A stretch of 34,133 nt of DNA from contig JAHEEC010000041.1 of the NCBI GenBank assembly GCA_024640885.1, positions 1 to 34,133 on the forward strand. Reading direction: 5' to 3'. Both the position numbers and the translations under genes were made by a program. Shown here one piece after another: positions 1-8,610 of the stretch. The notes under the pieces are model-generated. The model was not told the origin of the DNA. It saw nothing but the letters and a program-made list of their open reading frames with translations, and ran no database searches. Source of the DNA: Bacteroidota bacterium (GTDB lineage Bacteria; Bacteroidota; Bacteroidia; Bacteroidales; GCA-2748055). How positions within the stretch are numbered: position 1 is the stretch's first letter; each line of letters starts with the position of its first letter.

Positions 1-2484
1 TACACCTCCCTGCCCGGTGGAACGGCAACGGTGCAGGATCACATCAAAAGTGTCTACAGGAACAGTGTGGTCAACGGGGCCGACAACCTGGCAGCCTACG
101 TGGGACAGAAGGATCCATACCTGGCCCATATCAAGGATTATACCTGGGGGAGCAACAGCACCAAATCGGCCCAGGGCAATATGAATTATGATCTGGTTAC
201 CTATGGCATGGCCAATGGCCTGGAGGATCTGGCCATGGAGGCTTCTGAGGCTTACATCCACTATGTGCACGGGCTGAATCCCCTGGGCCTGGTTTACCTG
301 TCGAACATGTACGGGTACGGTGCCGAAAACAGCGTGAACGAGTTCTATCATACATGGTTCACCAATGGAAGTCCCCTGTGGGACCGGGTGGGTACCTCCG
401 TGTACGGCCCCCCGCCGGGATTCCTTACCGGGGGACCCAATCCAGGTTATGACCGGGATGGCTGTTGTCCATCGGGTTGCGGCTCCACCGGCAATAATGC
501 CATATGCACCTCCGAATCCATATCTCCCCCCAGGGGCCAGCCAAACCAGAAATCCTATAAGGACTTCAATACCAGCTGGCCGCTTAATTCATGGTCGGTG
601 ACGGAAAACAGCTGCGGCTACCAGGTGAATTACATCCGGTTGCTCTCCAAATTCGTGACCGCGGGGATGGACTGCAATGGTGACCTGGATGGAGGTGCCT
701 TCTTTGATTCCTGCGGGGTATGCGCCGGGGGGAACACGGGGATCATTCCGTCCCTGGACCCATTGTCCTGCGGGGGTGGACCTGTCCCGGGTGGAGGAGA
801 TACCATGTACATTGAGGGAAGGCATCTCTACACAGCTGAAGGGGAAAAGGTGGTATTGCGGGGGGTGAACGAGATGTTCGTCTGGTCGAATGATCCCACG
901 GGTGCAAGGCTGATCCCGGAGATCGCTCAGACGGGGGCCAACAGCGTGAGGCTCGTGTGGACCGAGGAGTACGGGAACAAGGACCAGCTGGTGGAGCTCA
1001 TTGAAAATTGCATCGGCCATCGGATGATCGCCATGCCGGAGTGCCATTCTGCCACAGGGGAGTGGGATAAACTGGATCTGTGCATCAATTTCTGGAAGGA
1101 CCCGGTGCTCATGGAAGGCATCAAGCGCAACAAAAGCTGGACATTGCTTAATATAGGGAATGAAGTGGGGGACGGGAATGTGACTGCCATGCAGTTTTTG
1201 GACGGCTATAAAAGGGCCATCGACTCCCTCAGGGGCTGGGGCTATACCGTTCCCATTGTCATTGATGCCAGCACCTGGGGCCAGAATGTGGATATCGTTT
1301 TTGCTACATGGAAGGAGATCCAGGCCCACGATCCCCTGCACAACATCCTGTTTTCGGTGCATTCCTACTGGGGCGATACGGGTAACTATGACCGGATCGC
1401 CAGCGAATCGGTCAACAACGGATTACCGGTCATCATAGGGGAGGGGCCTTCACCCACAAGATATTCCTCCTGCGAGATCCTCGATTACGGGACCGGACTG
1501 GAGGTGGCTGACAGGAACGGGATCGGCTGGCTCTCATGGTCCTGGGGAGGATTGCCCAACGGACACTGCGTCCCCAATTTCGACCATACTTACAATGGCA
1601 CTTTCGGAGCATGGCGCACAACCTATGCGGCAGATATGATGGTGGATCATCCATCCAGCCTGTTGCGCACTGCCGAGCGTCCGGCCTCCATATACCCGGA
1701 TGACACAGTTTTTGCATCAGGCATCTACCTTTCCCCCGCCGTAAGCGTAATGACCGTGGGGGATACAGTCAGGGTGGAGGTGCTTATCACCCCGGTAAAT
1801 GCCATGAATAAAGGATATACCACCGGGGTGAGTGGGGATGCGGGTGCGGTTGAATACGATCCCCTTTCCGGATTGCTGATCGCCCGGTCTGCCGGGACAG
1901 CTCAACTGACCGCCAGCGCATTCGGGGAAAGTCCACTCTCTTTTTCAAGGAGCATACAGGTCAAGGAGATCCCGGTGACCGGTATTTCCATCACACCCTC
2001 CACCGCCTCCCTCGGTGTGGGAGATACCCTCCACTTCAGTGTGGAGGTTCTGCCCGGGAATGCAACCACCAGGGATTACGCTTTCGAAGTGACCGACACC
2101 GCCGGGATCATTGCCTTTGATTCGGCGGCAGGAAGGATTGTGGCGCTCAAACCGGGTTCGGCCACGGTCATTGCCACCTGGGTGAACGGGAATGTTTCCG
2201 GAACTCTGGATATCCTGGTTGCGGCCATTACCGGTGCCAGGGATCCCGGGGGGGTGCCCGGTTTCATCCTTTATCCCAATCCCAATGACGGGACTCTCCA
2301 TGTGGAATGCGATCAACAGATCCCGCTTGAATTGAGGATCCTGGACCTGAGCGGCAAACTGATCATGGAAACCCGGTATACGGGGAAGACGGTCCTTAAT
2401 ACCTCCTCACTTTCCCCGGGAACCTATCTTGTGGTGCATACAGGCAGGGATCTGATCAAAAGAGACAAGTTAATCATCCATTAA
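1..2484 (+). CDS. GH9-GH5 bifunctional secreted cellulase/mannanase-type enzyme with T9SS sorting domain (5' truncated by window)
   Basis: The frame is open from base 1, so the start lies outside the window. Numbering residues from base 1 (827 in view), four parts are seen. Residues 1-215 are the C-terminal half of a GH9 catalytic domain: it has the HGLNPLGLVYLSNM block and the late YKDF...W...TENS block, whose E202 fits the GH9 general acid. Residues 224-247 are a Cys/Gly/Asp-rich linker (DCNGDLDGG..DSCGVCAGG) common in Bacteroidota cellulases. Residues 269-560 form a GH5 barrel with acid/base E388 in NIGNEVGDG and nucleophile E481 in IIGEGPSP. The CHSATGEWD, WGQN, FSVHSYWG and GWLSWSWGG blocks resemble GH5 subfamily 8 mannanases more than classic endoglucanases. 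Two Big_2-like Ig domains (573-740) and a type A T9SS C-terminal domain (752-827, starting ILYPNPNDG) follow. It would act at the cell surface or outside on cellulose/mannan. The mannanase call is inference. Confidence 0.9.
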   Translation, partial: YTSLPGGTATVQDHIKSVYRNSVVNGADNLAAYVGQKDPYLAHIKDYTWGSNSTKSAQGNMNYDLVTYGMANGLEDLAMEASEAYIHYVHGLNPLGLVYLSNMYGYGAENSVNEFYHTWFTNGSPLWDRVGTSVYGPPPGFLTGGPNPGYDRDGCCPSGCGSTGNNAICTSESISPPRGQPNQKSYKDFNTSWPLNSWSVTENSCGYQVNYIRLLSKFVTAGMDCNGDLDGGAFFDSCGVCAGGNTGIIPSLDPLSCGGGPVPGGGDTMYIEGRHLYTAEGEKVVLRGVNEMFVWSNDPTGARLIPEIAQTGANSVRLVWTEEYGNKDQLVELIENCIGHRMIAMPECHSATGEWDKLDLCINFWKDPVLMEGIKRNKSWTLLNIGNEVGDGNVTAMQFLDGYKRAIDSLRGWGYTVPIVIDASTWGQNVDIVFATWKEIQAHDPLHNILFSVHSYWGDTGNYDRIASESVNNGLPVIIGEGPSPTRYSSCEILDYGTGLEVADRNGIGWLSWSWGGLPNGHCVPNFDHTYNGTFGAWRTTYAADMMVDHPSSLLRTAERPASIYPDDTVFASGIYLSPAVSVMTVGDTVRVEVLITPVNAMNKGYTTGVSGDAGAVEYDPLSGLLIARSAGTAQLTASAFGESPLSFSRSIQVKEIPVTGISITPSTASLGVGDTLHFSVEVLPGNATTRDYAFEVTDTAGIIAFDSAAGRIVALKPGSATVIATWVNGNVSGTLDILVAAITGARDPGGVPGFILYPNPNDGTLHVECDQQIPLELRILDLSGKLIMETRYTGKTVLNTSSLSPGTYLVVHTGRDLIKRDKLIIH

Positions 2485-2494
2485 TCCAAAGATC

Positions 2495-3322
2495 ATGAAA
2501 CACATTCCTTTCATTGCCATTTTGCTTACATTTTATTTGGGCGCATTTTCACAACAGGCCCGGGTGTCAGAACTTGCAGCGGGGATTAATTTTCTGGAGA
2601 CCAGCTGGTACACCGAAGCCGAAGACCTGGAGGTGCTTGCCCTCTACCAGGGACTGCGCGTGGCGGATGTTTCCGACGGCATGGATATGGCCGGGTTGCC
2701 CCACCAGGGACTGGTGGATCCTGCCATTCATCCCTCCTGGGTCGATTATAAGGAGTTGTCTCACATCATCAGGGGCATTGCCCTGACGGTGCGGTATGTG
2801 CCCACGCAGAAAAGGGACCGGCCCGAGCCCGGGGAGGATTTCAGCCAGTGGGAGGGGAACTTCTATGGCACCTACTCCTCAGAGGCTTTCATGCCCCTGA
2901 TCCACAAAGGGGTGATCATCGTCATCGATGATGTGGAGGAGAAGGACATAGGCTCCATCGGTTCCAACAATGTACTGGCCTGGAAGGAGCGGGGTGCCCT
3001 GGGCGTGGTTACCGATGCCTCCTCGAGGGATACTGATGAGGTGGCCCTGGAGGAGTTCCCCCTCTACCTGAGGGAAAAGGGAAGGGGGATTCGTCCCGGG
3101 AGAAACGAACTTGAGTCTGTGAACCGGCCCATCTCCATCGGGGGAGTACTGGTATGCCCGGGCGATGTGGTGGTGGCAGATGGCGACGGGGTGATCGTGG
3201 TACCCCGGTCGGTGGCCGTGGAGGTGGCCAACCTTGCACAGGGGGTGCTTGATAAGGATAAGGCCGGAAGGAAGAACCTCTATGAGAGGCTGGGTATGCC
3301 CATGGATCAAACTGTGGAATAA
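2495..3322 (+). CDS. Exported RraA-like (4-hydroxy-4-methyl-2-oxoglutarate aldolase-fold) protein
   Basis: This 275-residue protein starts 10 bases after the GH9-GH5 stop. Residues 1-20 are a clear signal peptide (MKHIPFIAILLTFYLGAFSQ). The rest matches the RraA / HMG-aldolase family: GALGVVTDASSRD (residues 167-179) carries the Arg-Asp pair (R178, D179) used for pyruvate and metal binding in characterised aldolases. The late block VLVCPGDVVVADGDGVIVVPR is the family's usual C-terminal signature. Characterised relatives are cytoplasmic aldolases or RNase E regulators (RraA), so an exported copy is odd. Its place behind a secreted cellulase and before an exported thioredoxin protein suggests a periplasmic role in sugar-acid breakdown, but the substrate is unknown. 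Older annotations of this family as dimethylmenaquinone methyltransferase are misleading. Confidence 0.8.
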   Translation: MKHIPFIAILLTFYLGAFSQQARVSELAAGINFLETSWYTEAEDLEVLALYQGLRVADVSDGMDMAGLPHQGLVDPAIHPSWVDYKELSHIIRGIALTVRYVPTQKRDRPEPGEDFSQWEGNFYGTYSSEAFMPLIHKGVIIVIDDVEEKDIGSIGSNNVLAWKERGALGVVTDASSRDTDEVALEEFPLYLREKGRGIRPGRNELESVNRPISIGGVLVCPGDVVVADGDGVIVVPRSVAVEVANLAQGVLDKDKAGRKNLYERLGMPMDQTVE

Positions 3323-3363
3323 TAAATCCGTCACCTTTCCGGTGGCATAAACTGAATAAACCG

Positions 3364-4485
3364 ATGATCAAAAACCTGATGATTTCTGCCCTGCTCCTGG
3401 GATTTTTGCAGGCCACCGCTGCCCAGGACCCGGAAACCCTGTCCATCGGGCAGCCAGCGCCCGATTTTGAATTGAAGGGGGTCGATGGAAAGACCTATAC
3501 ACTGGCCAGCTTTGGAGAGGCGAAAGTGGTGGTCATTGTCTTCTCGGCCAACCATTGTCCCACCGCCCAGGCATACGAAGAACGCATGAAACAACTGAGT
3601 TCGGATTACCCCGTGAAGCAGGTGCAGCTGGTGGCCATCTCCTCCAACCATCCGGGGGCTGTCTGCCTTGAAGAGCTTGGCTATACGGATATGGGAGATA
3701 CCTATGAGGAGATGAAGATCAGGGCGGCGGACAAAGCCTTCAACTTTCCCTACCTCTATGACGGGGATGACCAGAAGACGGCCCTGGCCTATGGTGCCAA
3801 GGCCACACCCCATGTCTTCATACTGGACGGGAAAAGAGTGCTCCGGTACAGCGGCCGCATCGACGATATGGAGGATCCCTACAGCTCTCCCACCAGCCAC
3901 GATACACGAAATGCCATCGACGCCCTCCTTTCGGGGAAGCCGGTGCCGGTGGAGACCACCAAGGCATTTGGCTGCTCCATGAAGTGGAAATCAAAGATGG
4001 AATGGAGGAAGAAACTGGATGAAGACTGGAGCAACAAACCGGTGGAGCTGAAGGAGATCGATGAAGAGGGAGTTCGGGCCCTGGTGGCAAATCCCGGGGA
4101 AAAACTCAGACTGATCAACCTCTGGGCCACCTGGTGCGGACCCTGTATCATCGAGTTCCCCGAATTCGTGGACATGCAGCGGATGTACGGACAGAGGAAT
4201 TTCGAGGTGGTCACCATCAGCACCGACAAAAGATCCCAGGTTGAAAAAGTGAAGGCTTTCCTTGAGACCAAAGAGGCGGCCCTTGTGAATTACATTTATG
4301 ACCCGGAGGATATCTACGGACTGATCGACCTGGTGGACTCCGAGTGGCAGGGAAACCTGCCCTTTACCCTGCTGGTGGCACCGGGCGGAAAAGTGGTTTA
4401 CCGGCATGACGGGATCATCGATCCGCTGGAACTGAGAAAGGCCATCGTCGGCCAGATCGGCAGGTACTTTGCCGATGATAGGTAA
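3364..4485 (+). CDS. Exported tandem-thioredoxin protein: AhpC/TSA-like domain plus TlpA-like CGPC domain
   Basis: The protein has 373 residues with an N-terminal signal peptide (MIKNLMISALLLGFLQATAA). Domain 1 (about 25-190) is a redoxin/AhpC-TSA-like thioredoxin fold (IGQPAPDFELKGVDGK). It has a lone cysteine, C65, in SANHCPTAQ instead of a CxxC pair, followed by the cis-proline segment KATPHVFILD. Domain 2 (about 225-370) is TlpA/ResA-like with a true redox pair C258-x-x-C261 in NLWATWCGPC and a conserved NLPFTLLVAPGG cis-Pro block. It probably acts as a periplasmic thiol reductase or peroxidase, with domain 2 able to recycle C65; this is inference. It lies 41 bases after the RraA-like gene and 11 before the next gene, so it is probably co-transcribed. 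Confidence 0.82.
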   Translation: MIKNLMISALLLGFLQATAAQDPETLSIGQPAPDFELKGVDGKTYTLASFGEAKVVVIVFSANHCPTAQAYEERMKQLSSDYPVKQVQLVAISSNHPGAVCLEELGYTDMGDTYEEMKIRAADKAFNFPYLYDGDDQKTALAYGAKATPHVFILDGKRVLRYSGRIDDMEDPYSSPTSHDTRNAIDALLSGKPVPVETTKAFGCSMKWKSKMEWRKKLDEDWSNKPVELKEIDEEGVRALVANPGEKLRLINLWATWCGPCIIEFPEFVDMQRMYGQRNFEVVTISTDKRSQVEKVKAFLETKEAALVNYIYDPEDIYGLIDLVDSEWQGNLPFTLLVAPGGKVVYRHDGIIDPLELRKAIVGQIGRYFADDR

Positions 4486-4496
4486 AACCTGAACTG

Positions 4497-5366
4497 ATGA
4501 AGACCATCACCTATCTGACCGTACTTTTCACCATGATCGCACTGACCGGTTGCGGATCCCGCGGGAGCGAGGACTCAAGTGCCCTTCTGGAGAGGGAGAA
4601 CCTGATCGCCTGGTGCATCGTCCCCTTCGATGCCAACAAACGGACCCCCGAGGAGCGGGCGCTGATGCTCAGGGATCTGGGGATCACCCATTTTGCTTAT
4701 GATTACAGGGAGGAGCACATTCCCTCCTTTGCACATGAGATCCAGGTGCTCAGGGAGTCCGGGATCGGGCTCAGTGCGGTGTGGTTCTGGATCGAGCCCG
4801 GGGGGGATACCCTGCTGAATCCCGCCAACCGAGCCATATTGAAAGTGCTGGAAGAGACGGGAACAAACACCACATTATGGGTCAGTTTCCCGGGACAATT
4901 TTTTGAGGGCCTCACCGATGACCGGTGCGTGGAGAAGGCCGTCGGGACACTCAGACATCTCCTGACGTGGACAGATGCGCACGGTTGTACCATTGCACTT
5001 TACAACCATGGGGACTGGTTCGGGGAACCGGGGAACCAGATCAGGATCATCGAAGCCATTGGATCCCCGCACGTCAGCATGGTATACAATTTTCACCACG
5101 GGCACCACCAGGTGGAGAGGTTCGGCGAGCTGTTCCAGGCAATGCTGCCCTACCTTTCGGCCATTAACATCAATGGGATGAAGGTAGAGGGACCCAAGAT
5201 CATCACCCTTGGTGAAGGGGACCGTGAACTTGAGATGCTCAGGATCATCATGGCGTCGGACTATGAGGGTCCCATTGGCATCCTGGGCCACACCGATGGG
5301 GAGGACATCCGTGTGGTCCTGGAAAGGAACTTAAAGGGACTGGAAAAACTGAAGGGATCCCTTTAG
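4497..5366 (+). CDS. Lipoprotein with xylose-isomerase-like (AP endonuclease 2 family) TIM barrel
   Basis: The protein has 289 residues. It opens with a lipoprotein signal: hydrophobic stretch and lipobox ALTGC, with C19 as the likely lipidated residue. The remainder looks like a sugar phosphate isomerase/epimerase TIM barrel: the LGITHFAYDYREEHIPSF strand with acidic residues, LSAVWFWIEPGG, the CTIALYNHGDWFGEP block, MVYNFHHGHH and the late GPIGILGHTDGED block. Histidines and acidic residues at barrel strand ends are typical for divalent-metal binding. Many PUL-adjacent proteins of this family are exported; substrates are mostly unknown. Its stop codon overlaps the stop of the convergent GH5 gene by three bases (5364-5366 against 5363-5365). 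The family is supported; the reaction is not. Confidence 0.72.
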   Translation: MKTITYLTVLFTMIALTGCGSRGSEDSSALLERENLIAWCIVPFDANKRTPEERALMLRDLGITHFAYDYREEHIPSFAHEIQVLRESGIGLSAVWFWIEPGGDTLLNPANRAILKVLEETGTNTTLWVSFPGQFFEGLTDDRCVEKAVGTLRHLLTWTDAHGCTIALYNHGDWFGEPGNQIRIIEAIGSPHVSMVYNFHHGHHQVERFGELFQAMLPYLSAININGMKVEGPKIITLGEGDRELEMLRIIMASDYEGPIGILGHTDGEDIRVVLERNLKGLEKLKGSL

Positions 5367-6379
5367 TTGGATCCTGTCATCACCTTCCTGAAAAAAGCGC
5401 CCTGCCGGGTGGGGGTATAATCCCAATCCGTGAACATGAGCGGTGACCAGCGGGGATCGAAACACCATACCACCCAGGAGATCCCCCTTTCGGCTGCAAA
5501 ATTGACCAGTGCATTGCCGTAGGTCTCATCGCCGTGCACAGGCACATGCACCCCCCTCTCGTCGGGTGTGGCAAAACCAATTTCCGTGAGAATGACAGGG
5601 TATTTTTTTGCCACATAGCCCCAGTCTTCCTCCCACTTTGGCTCCCAGGGCGCCGTGCGTTTCTCCGGGTAGGGATGGCTCACATAGGCAATCCCGGTGG
5701 CATTGACGGGGGCTTCCCCCACCGGCACCAGGTCATAGGCCCAGTTGAATCCGGCTACAAGGATCACCGAGCGGGGGTGGTTCCCCCTGATGGTCCGGAT
5801 CAATCCTTCATTGATCTCCTTCCATTCGGCCCAGGTCATCTTCCCGAACCTCTCTCCCGAGACGGTGGGTTCATTGAAAAGTTCATACATGGCCACCACA
5901 GGTTCGCCGGCATACCTTTCCGAAACTGCGTTCCAGAATGATTCAGTCTCCTCCAGTGTGGTCACATACCCTTCGTCCTGATACTTTTCTTCCTTCAGGT
6001 TCCCGATGGAGTGCCAGTCCAGGATCAGGTATACCTGCAGCTCTCTGGCCCATTCCACGGCCTGATCAAGGAGCTGGAGATAGGCTTCCGGGCCCCTGTT
6101 TCTCCAGGAGCGGGGGTGGACCGGGAGCCTGATCACGTTTGCACCCCAATTTTTTGCTTCCTGGAAGTGTGCCTTTGTCCAGTGGCCGTCCAGTGCCAGG
6201 TCATGGGGATCCCTGATGTTCACACCCCGGAATATGAGGGTCTCGCCCGATTGGTTCACAAAGCGGTTCCCATCGATGCCCACCCAAGCCATGGGTGCAT
6301 GATCCTGGGCCAGGGCCGGGAGGAGGTAAAGAGCCATCAGGAGGCTCATGAAGGCAGTGGCAAGTGAAGATCTTTTCAT
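5363..6379 (-). CDS. Secreted GH5 endo-glycanase (cellulase-like)
   Basis: The protein has 338 residues: a signal peptide (to about residue 25, cut near ALAQ) and one compact GH5 domain with no carbohydrate-binding or sorting module. Visible GH-A landmarks are RGVNIRDP, NVIRLPVHP, LILDWHS, the acid/base E170 in YELFNEP, the HPYP block and the nucleophile E266 in VILTEIGF. The late WVVWCFDPRWSPLMF supplies the aromatic platform at strand 8. Length and motifs fit an endo-beta-1,4-glucanase-type GH5, but the subfamily and linkage cannot be fixed by eye. It starts 24 bases downstream of the S9 peptidase gene and is probably co-transcribed. The absence of a T9SS domain suggests the periplasm. Confidence 0.85.
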   Translation of the reverse strand: MKRSSLATAFMSLLMALYLLPALAQDHAPMAWVGIDGNRFVNQSGETLIFRGVNIRDPHDLALDGHWTKAHFQEAKNWGANVIRLPVHPRSWRNRGPEAYLQLLDQAVEWARELQVYLILDWHSIGNLKEEKYQDEGYVTTLEETESFWNAVSERYAGEPVVAMYELFNEPTVSGERFGKMTWAEWKEINEGLIRTIRGNHPRSVILVAGFNWAYDLVPVGEAPVNATGIAYVSHPYPEKRTAPWEPKWEEDWGYVAKKYPVILTEIGFATPDERGVHVPVHGDETYGNALVNFAAERGISWVVWCFDPRWSPLMFTDWDYTPTRQGAFFRKVMTGSN

Positions 6380-6403
6380 AGGTTTTATGATTTAATTTGG
6401 CGA

Positions 6404-8473
6404 TTAAAAGTTCCAGTCAAGGCCATACTGGCTGCTGAGATCCAGGGGTGGCATGGGACCCTCCAGCGGGTTGAGATCCTTCACGTACCAGTCAAACCAG
6501 GCCATCTGCCGGAAGAGCACATCGGTTTGCCCCACCTGGTTCCGGTTCCCGTGCCCCTCCCCGGGGTACTGTACCAGCCTCACAGCCGGATGGTTGTTCA
6601 TTTTCATGATGCGGTAAAGTTCCACGCTCTGGGAGGGACTCACCCGGGTATCGGCGGCACCCCCGTAGATGAGTGTGGCTGTCCTGCTCTGGTGCGCCCA
6701 GTAGATGGGACTGCGCTCCAGGTTCATCTGCCATTGCTCCTCCAGGGGTTTGCCAGAATGCACATAAAGCTCCTCGTAAGGAATATCGGTGGTCCCCCTC
6801 TTGCTGATGTTGTTGCTGATGCCCACGAACATGCAGACTGCTTTCACATACCTGGTATAATATGTGGCGAACCAGCCCGAGGCATAACCTCCATAAGATC
6901 CGCCGGCAAGGCCCACCCGTTCGGGATCGGCGCCTTTCTCCTTCACGGCCCATTCGATGCCGTCAGCGATATCGTCGAACTCCTTCCCGGCTGGATCCAT
7001 AAAACCCTCCATGCCAAAGTCCACTCCATACCCTGTGCTGGACCTGTAGTTGAGATAGAGGACCAGGTATCCCTTTCCGGCCATCACCTGGCCCGGGGTG
7101 GAATAGCTGCTCAGCCAGCCGTTGCTGTGGTGCGATTCAGGTCCGCCGTGCACATAGACGATCAGCGGATAGCTTTCACCTTGGCGGAAGCCCACGGGGT
7201 GGATCAGCAATCCTTCGATCAGCTGTCCGTCCCTGGCATTGTAACGGATCACCTCCTGGGTTCCAAGGCTCCTGTTTTTGAGAATGGGATTCAGATCGGT
7301 GACCCGGCGCAGCCGGTTCTTTCCTTCAAACATATAGAGGTTTGAGCGGTCCGAAGGCGTGGAGCCGGTGCAAACCAGGCTCGAGAGATCGCCGTTGTAC
7401 CGGGGCGTCCCGAAAATAATTCCGTTGGACGAGGCATCCAGCAGAATCTCCTGTGGTCCTCCGGCTAACGGGACAGAAATGAGTTTGGGATAGACACCCT
7501 CCTCGGCAAAGCAAACCACGTGGGTGTCATCCTTCCAGTTCACCCAGTCCACGTGACCCTTCCATCCGGCGGGGGTGAGGTTGCGCACCGAGCCATCCTC
7601 CAGGTCCGCCACGAAAGCCTGGCTCACCGCGTGATCGTTGATATGCAATGCAGCAGCATAGGCAAGGCGGGTCCCGTCCGGACTGAAGGCATAATTGCCC
7701 AGCTTTCCCTCATTTTCAGAGACCTGTCTTCTTGTGCCGCTCTCCAGGTCAATAAGGTAGATCTTCCTGAACATATAGCTGTGGTCGATGAGGTTTTCAG
7801 GGGAGATGGAAGCTGCAATCTGGCTGCCCCGGGGGTTGAATTCGAAATCCCAAGTATTCACGCCTTCGGTCAGCTGCCACTCGGCGGTCTGTTCCCAGTT
7901 GCCGTCGTACCAGGAGATCATCAGGTTGTTGTGCTTCAGGTTCTCCTCGTAATAGATAAATTCATATCCCCGCTTCTTCAGCTCTTTCTCCCTTGCGGAG
8001 GATGGGGTGAGCGAAAGGTAGGCGATACCCGCCTCCCCCGGCTGCCACCTGAAATCGGTAACCCCCGATTCGGCCCGGGTGAGTTTGATGAATTCCCCGC
8101 CTGAAGCGGGCATGATCCACACCTGCCTGGGTTCATCCGTTTTCGAATAGAGGAACCCGATGTAACGGCCATCGGGACTGAACCTGGGGGATTCGGCCTT
8201 CACACCTTCCCCGAAGAGGGGACGGGCAGGGCCATCGGGGAGCAACATCCTGTAATAGACCGCTTCGGCACGCCCGGGTGGATCGTTGGGGCCACGCGGA
8301 GACTGCACCGAATAGATCACTTCATCTCCGGATGGGCTCAACTGGATATCGGATAAGGACTTGAGCCCCAGCAACTCCGAGGCCGGGAGCACTTCCTGGC
8401 CCGGAAGGTTCAGTGTGAGGCACAGCAACAAAAGGAATGTGCAGTTATTCCTGATCATTGGTCTCAATTTCAT
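6404..8473 (-). CDS. S9-family prolyl oligopeptidase-type serine peptidase (dipeptidyl-/acylaminoacyl-peptidase-like)
   Basis: The protein has 689 residues, a signal peptide (hydrophobic core CTFLLLLCLTLNLPGQ) and two parts. The first, about 30-400, is a beta-propeller built from WD40-like PD40 repeats (FSPDGRYIGFLYSK, FSPDGTRLAYAA). The second, about 410-689, is the alpha/beta-hydrolase peptidase domain. The triad can be read as S526 in GGSYGGYASG, D608 in GAADTRVSPSQS and H641 in GEGHGN. The order and spacing are those of the S9 family, and the length is normal for S9C-like enzymes. It would cleave short peptides in the periplasm. Its partnership with a downstream GH5 is unexplained and may only be positional. 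Confidence 0.92.
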   Translation of the reverse strand: MKLRPMIRNNCTFLLLLCLTLNLPGQEVLPASELLGLKSLSDIQLSPSGDEVIYSVQSPRGPNDPPGRAEAVYYRMLLPDGPARPLFGEGVKAESPRFSPDGRYIGFLYSKTDEPRQVWIMPASGGEFIKLTRAESGVTDFRWQPGEAGIAYLSLTPSSAREKELKKRGYEFIYYEENLKHNNLMISWYDGNWEQTAEWQLTEGVNTWDFEFNPRGSQIAASISPENLIDHSYMFRKIYLIDLESGTRRQVSENEGKLGNYAFSPDGTRLAYAAALHINDHAVSQAFVADLEDGSVRNLTPAGWKGHVDWVNWKDDTHVVCFAEEGVYPKLISVPLAGGPQEILLDASSNGIIFGTPRYNGDLSSLVCTGSTPSDRSNLYMFEGKNRLRRVTDLNPILKNRSLGTQEVIRYNARDGQLIEGLLIHPVGFRQGESYPLIVYVHGGPESHHSNGWLSSYSTPGQVMAGKGYLVLYLNYRSSTGYGVDFGMEGFMDPAGKEFDDIADGIEWAVKEKGADPERVGLAGGSYGGYASGWFATYYTRYVKAVCMFVGISNNISKRGTTDIPYEELYVHSGKPLEEQWQMNLERSPIYWAHQSRTATLIYGGAADTRVSPSQSVELYRIMKMNNHPAVRLVQYPGEGHGNRNQVGQTDVLFRQMAWFDWYVKDLNPLEGPMPPLDLSSQYGLDWNF

Positions 8474-8610
8474 GGTTCTGATTTCTTTGAATTAAAGGTA
8501 ATAATTATTGTATGAAGAAAAAGGGATCTGTTAAAGGTGATAATTTGCTGGACATGGATTCTGGTTTGCCTTATATTGCATTTTTAATCTCTTAAAACAT
8601 CTAAACTGTC
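8474..8610. promoter_or_regulatory. Divergent intergenic region (S9 peptidase operon / DUF1761 gene)
   Basis: This AT-rich stretch lies between two divergent starts and must hold promoters for both. I looked for the Bacteroidota TTTG / TAnnTTTG pair on each strand and found no well-spaced full match. A partial TATATTG at about 8572-8578 on the plus strand is the best hint. No repeat or RNA structure stands out. Confidence 0.3.

Noticed and set aside
589..1362. 257-residue minus-strand open frame opposite the GH9-GH5 gene
   Set aside because: Low-complexity His/Pro/Gly-rich translation antisense to a well-supported catalytic domain.
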